Source: Lingula anatina
Lineage: Eukaryota > Brachiopoda > Lingulata > Lingulida > Lingulidae
Assembly (NCBI RefSeq): GCF_001039355.2
Contig: NW_019773970.1
Location: 129,965-193,964 of the forward strand
DNA length: 64,000 nucleotides
Reading direction: 5' to 3'
In this document: positions 61,119-64,000 of the stretch, one piece after another
Layout of the letters: every line of letters begins with the position of its first letter
Position numbering within the stretch: the first letter of the stretch is position 1
The notes under the pieces: model-generated
What the model saw: the letters and a program-made list of their open reading frames with translations, nothing else
Databases searched by the model: none
What the model was told of the DNA's origin: nothing
Position numbers and translations under genes: made by a program

Positions 61119-62134
61119 AAGTGTACCTTGGAAGAAGTATTTCACAATGGCCCATACAGTTGCCTTGTAGACCTCTGGATGTACTATAGAGTTCAGTATC
61201 TTTCTCTTATGTGCATCTGAAAGGTGTATTTTCTTCTTAAAAACTAAGGGAGAATTCACAGCAAGAAGAGCTGAGGTCTAGTTAGGCCGTGACCTAAATA
61301 TGGCGGACCTACATGAAAGGAAGATCGCTAATCCTGTTAATCATCCCCACGAGTCATCTTTGCAGGGGCACAGTAATTAAATCTCGGCTCAATTCAACCA
61401 GTCCAGGGTCAACGTGTGCGGAGGCGTGTGAGAGACGAGAGACCATTACAGGATTAGCAGTCTTCCTTTCATGTAGGTCTGCCATATTTAGGTCGTGGCC
61501 TTACTAGACCTCGGCTCTTCTCAATGTGAATGCTCCCTAAAACAGATAGAAGATATAATGAAATAATACATTTTTATCAATACATGTAACAAAAAGTGAT
61601 AATAATGGTCTATTCAGCTAATATATATTCAACATACATGTCACATATATTGGACACTGGTTTCTGTCAGAGCTCTTGAAGGTAAATTATAAAATCACAT
61701 AAAGCTTTAAGGTGTAAATATTTTTTAAATTACAAATTACAATTAAAACAAGAAACAGTTGAAAGATAAAAAGTTATTTGAAACCTCTATCTGCCTTCTA
61801 AAAGTTGAAATAAGTTTCTTTATACTTAATAAAATTTTTAACAATCTAGTAGTAAAGGGTGACAAGTCACCTGCTATCTTCTAGCTTCCCTTTAATTCTA
61901 CAGTGAATGCCCTGAACTAATGATATATATCATCACCAATAATCTTGCTTCAAAATCATTACTTCAGCTATAATGATGTATCTGTGTAATTTTTTCGAGT
62001 ACTAGTAAATTATAGTATACCTGAAAATACAATTTGTCCAAGTAAATCTCTGTTGAGCTGCCCATTTGGATGGAAAACTTCCAAGCCAAACTGTTTGCAT
62101 ATTTTTTTGGCACCAAGTGTTCCTGGTCTGACCA
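61119..62134 (-). CDS. DCAKD: dephospho-CoA kinase domain protein (DCAKD-like), two internal exons
   Basis: Exon 62021..62134 (acceptor ATATAG, donor GTATAC) encodes VRPGTLGAKKICKQFGLEVF and HPNGQLNRDLLGQIVFS. Exon 61119..61216 encodes DAHKRKILNSIVHPEVYKAT and VWAIVKYFFQ, with donor GTGAGT (end 61119) or GTACAC (end 61127). Together they match the middle of CoaE/DCAKD proteins: the 'V.PG..G...I...FG..V...G.L(N)R..LG..IF' and 'L..I.HP' motifs. The P-loop exon (GGIASGKS-type) is expected beyond 64000. The 'DIPLLFE' region and the C-terminus should lie below 61119 but were not found. Could be a gene with exons lost or misplaced, or a fragment. Dephospho-CoA kinase does the last step of CoA synthesis. 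Confidence 0.8.
61246..61540. mobile_element. palindromic MITE with long inverted repeats
   Basis: Arms of about 100 bp: CTAGTTAGGCCGTGACCTAA / ATATGGCGGACCTACATGAA paired with their mirror at 61455-61530. It lies in the intron between the two DCAKD exons. Confidence 0.85.
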
Positions 62135-64000
62135 CTATATGTAAATATAAATAAAAAATAATATACTATTATGCCTCACCCTTTGGATTTGGCATCTGTG
62201 TATATTATACATATATACAAAACTTGAAAATACTAAGTTACATGCTTATTCTCACAGCCCAGGTTCAATCAGCCTGCAACTAGACAGACAAACCTGAAGC
62301 CTTTTGAATTGAGGAAAATTTTGCCAGAAATGGTGGAATATCTCGGCTATAAAGGTGCTAAGAGAAATGAGAAATTTAAATTCAAATCAGATGTGAAATG
62401 CCCTTCAGGTTAATCTAGAACCTTTTTTGTGTTAACAAGTACCACAGATGTTCAATGCACAGATATATTAGGTTATTTAGTCAATTTTGATGCAATTTAA
62501 CATGATGCTGAGCACAAATCAACAACAATTTTTAACAGCAAAATAAAAAACAAATTTCACAACAGGTAACATTATCATTAACTTCATAGGCCCATCAGGC
62601 TCATGAGAGTTCAAATTCACTCACTGAAAATCTCAATACATGAATCTTAAAAATGAACATTAAAAATGTATTACTTCAAGAAAAAGAAATTAACCAGGCT
62701 GTTTTTCCAACTTAAGCTGTATTTAAGTCCTAAGAATCACTCTTGCAAGTATGAGCAAATTAAGTAATACAGTTTCCATTATACTGCCTATGGTGGCAGT
62801 GCACAAAATAGGATTTTTGTCAATTTTCATGCAATATTAAGTAATGCTTAACAAATTTTTTATTATGCACAAAAGGTAATAGAATTAGTTGCTATGCTCA
62901 TTAACCATATTTGGAATTAAAAAAAAAATGAAATTAGTCTACCAACCATATTCATTTACAGTTGCTGCTTGTTAACCAACTTATACATTTTGTTTAGCCT
63001 AAGGCTACAAAGATCCCCTGTATGTAGCCTGAATTTTCTAGGGCCTCAAAAACATTCATCATATCTACATAAATATAAAGGTGCTCTGCCTGCGCCAGTG
63101 ATCTTTATTATTAGTTTTAATACCGTTTTCAAACATGGCCCAACTCTTTATCAACAATAGGTCCATAATAATACCCTTTCTTTTGACTTGCTAAACTTGG
63201 CTGGGTGTTACATCATGGTGATGCAAAACAAAGGATTACTGCTGTTCATTACTGGGTTCTTTATAACAATCTCGTCGCAAGCTGGCAGTACACACCATCA
63301 GATTTGTTATCTATTCCACCCTATTGAAGGATTTATGATGTTACGTTTAGGCTGTTATTTATTTCTCATTCTAGATTTTTTTTATAAAATCTAAAATCTA
63401 AAAGAAAACCCATAATTACCTTAATTATAACTGTTATAAAAACCATAATTACAGTGCAATTTATTTGTTTAGTGGTTCCTAGAAACCCCCCAAAGACAGT
63501 GTAAATTGTAAAACCTCACATTTTCGTGAAGACAATCACAACAATTTATTGCTTAAACACCACTTTTTCACTTCTTAATAATTCAATGGATTATGCAGTG
63601 CATGAAGAAAAGACAATGGTGTGTTATTTATCTTAGTTTAAAACAAACTTTGAGTAAAACAGATACATAAATAAAGAGTGTGTTATCTGTGCAATGTTAC
63701 CAGTGTTGAAGAATGAATTGAAATATACAAACATTTCTCAAAAATCAAAAAGCCAAGTCTGATGTGAAGGATGAACTACATGGGCATCCTTGGGGGGGGG
63801 GGGGGGGGGGTCAGTGGGGTCACTTGACCCCCCTGGAATTTTGGCAGGCACATCAATTGCGGGTATCCACCCAATCATTACCTACCCCTTCAATGACTTT
63901 GACCCCCCCCCCCCCCGGAAAATGTTCTGCAGAAGCCCATGATCAACTGTGTTCAAAGTTACAAAGCAGACAAATGTTTGTTTTTGTTTCCTTATTTTTC
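62135..64000. other. intron or flank of the DCAKD gene, no exon recognised
   Basis: AT-rich. Contains relatives of a dispersed repeat (TTTTGTCAATTTTCATGCAA-like at 62470 and 62815, also at 36700) and G/C runs near the end. Confidence 0.4.
63792..63916. repeat. G19 run and C14 run bracketing a short inverted segment
   Basis: G run 63792-63810 and C run 63903-63916. Related GACCCCCC...GGAA sequences at 63826 and 63901 suggest a small element or slippage product. Confidence 0.6.

Noticed and set aside
1-64000. CRISPR arrays, operons, rRNA or complete tRNA genes
   Set aside because: The regular repeats have no spacers, gene structure is eukaryotic, and no tRNA cloverleaf could be completed; only a weak SINE-like A/B box pair was seen at 37875.

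Overview
The window is nuclear DNA of an animal. Genes have many short exons with GT-AG introns, the sequence is AT-rich, and transposon remnants, microsatellites and palindromic non-autonomous DNA elements are abundant. Gene content (a complete KIAA0319L-type five-PKD receptor, PTRHD1, part of a dephospho-CoA kinase-domain gene, a DEG/ENaC channel) and repeat style suggest a marine invertebrate, probably an invertebrate deuterostome (hemichordate, echinoderm or cephalochordate). That placement is an inference; no species is recognisable from the sequence alone. All exons below were found by reading frames, intron phase and splice signals by eye, without transcript data.

Layout. 1-1343: a degenerate AT-rich repeat and remnants of DNA elements. 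1344-4738: a decayed BEL/Pao LTR retrotransposon (3' part only), with a palindromic MITE between its coding region and 3' LTR. 4.8-22.8 kb, minus strand: a locally duplicated array. It holds three copies of a two-coding-exon gene for a tiny cysteine-rich secreted peptide with a Diedel-like C-terminal motif. Interleaved with them are duplicated and partly broken last exons of a DEG/ENaC-type sodium channel. One channel gene is complete (six exons, 468 aa, 22817 down to 17458). 22.8-27.3 kb: intergenic, with an 83-bp higher-order minisatellite (25.75-26.77 kb) just past the 3' end of the next gene.

27.36-57.66 kb, minus strand: a KIAA0319/KIAA0319L-like type I membrane protein. Twenty-seven coding exons can be joined in one open frame: signal peptide, MANSC, Ser/Thr-rich linker with an added EGF-like module, five PKD domains, Cys-rich module, one TM helix, short tail. 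Two of these exons are repeated inside a tandem 3.5-kb duplication (37.0-44.0 kb) whose borders carry single N bases, so real duplication versus uncollapsed haplotypes is open. PTRHD1 (two exons, plus strand) starts about 340 bp from the receptor start codon in head-to-head orientation, implying a shared promoter. At 61.1-62.1 kb two minus-strand exons of a DCAKD-like dephospho-CoA kinase are present; the P-loop exon should lie beyond the right edge, and the 3' exons are not visible.

The most interesting items are the Diedel-like peptide cluster interleaved with channel exons, the channel's non-canonical selectivity-filter and gating residues, the EGF-like insertion in the KIAA0319-like protein, and a set of palindromic mobile elements, one with a paralogous empty site that gives its exact borders.
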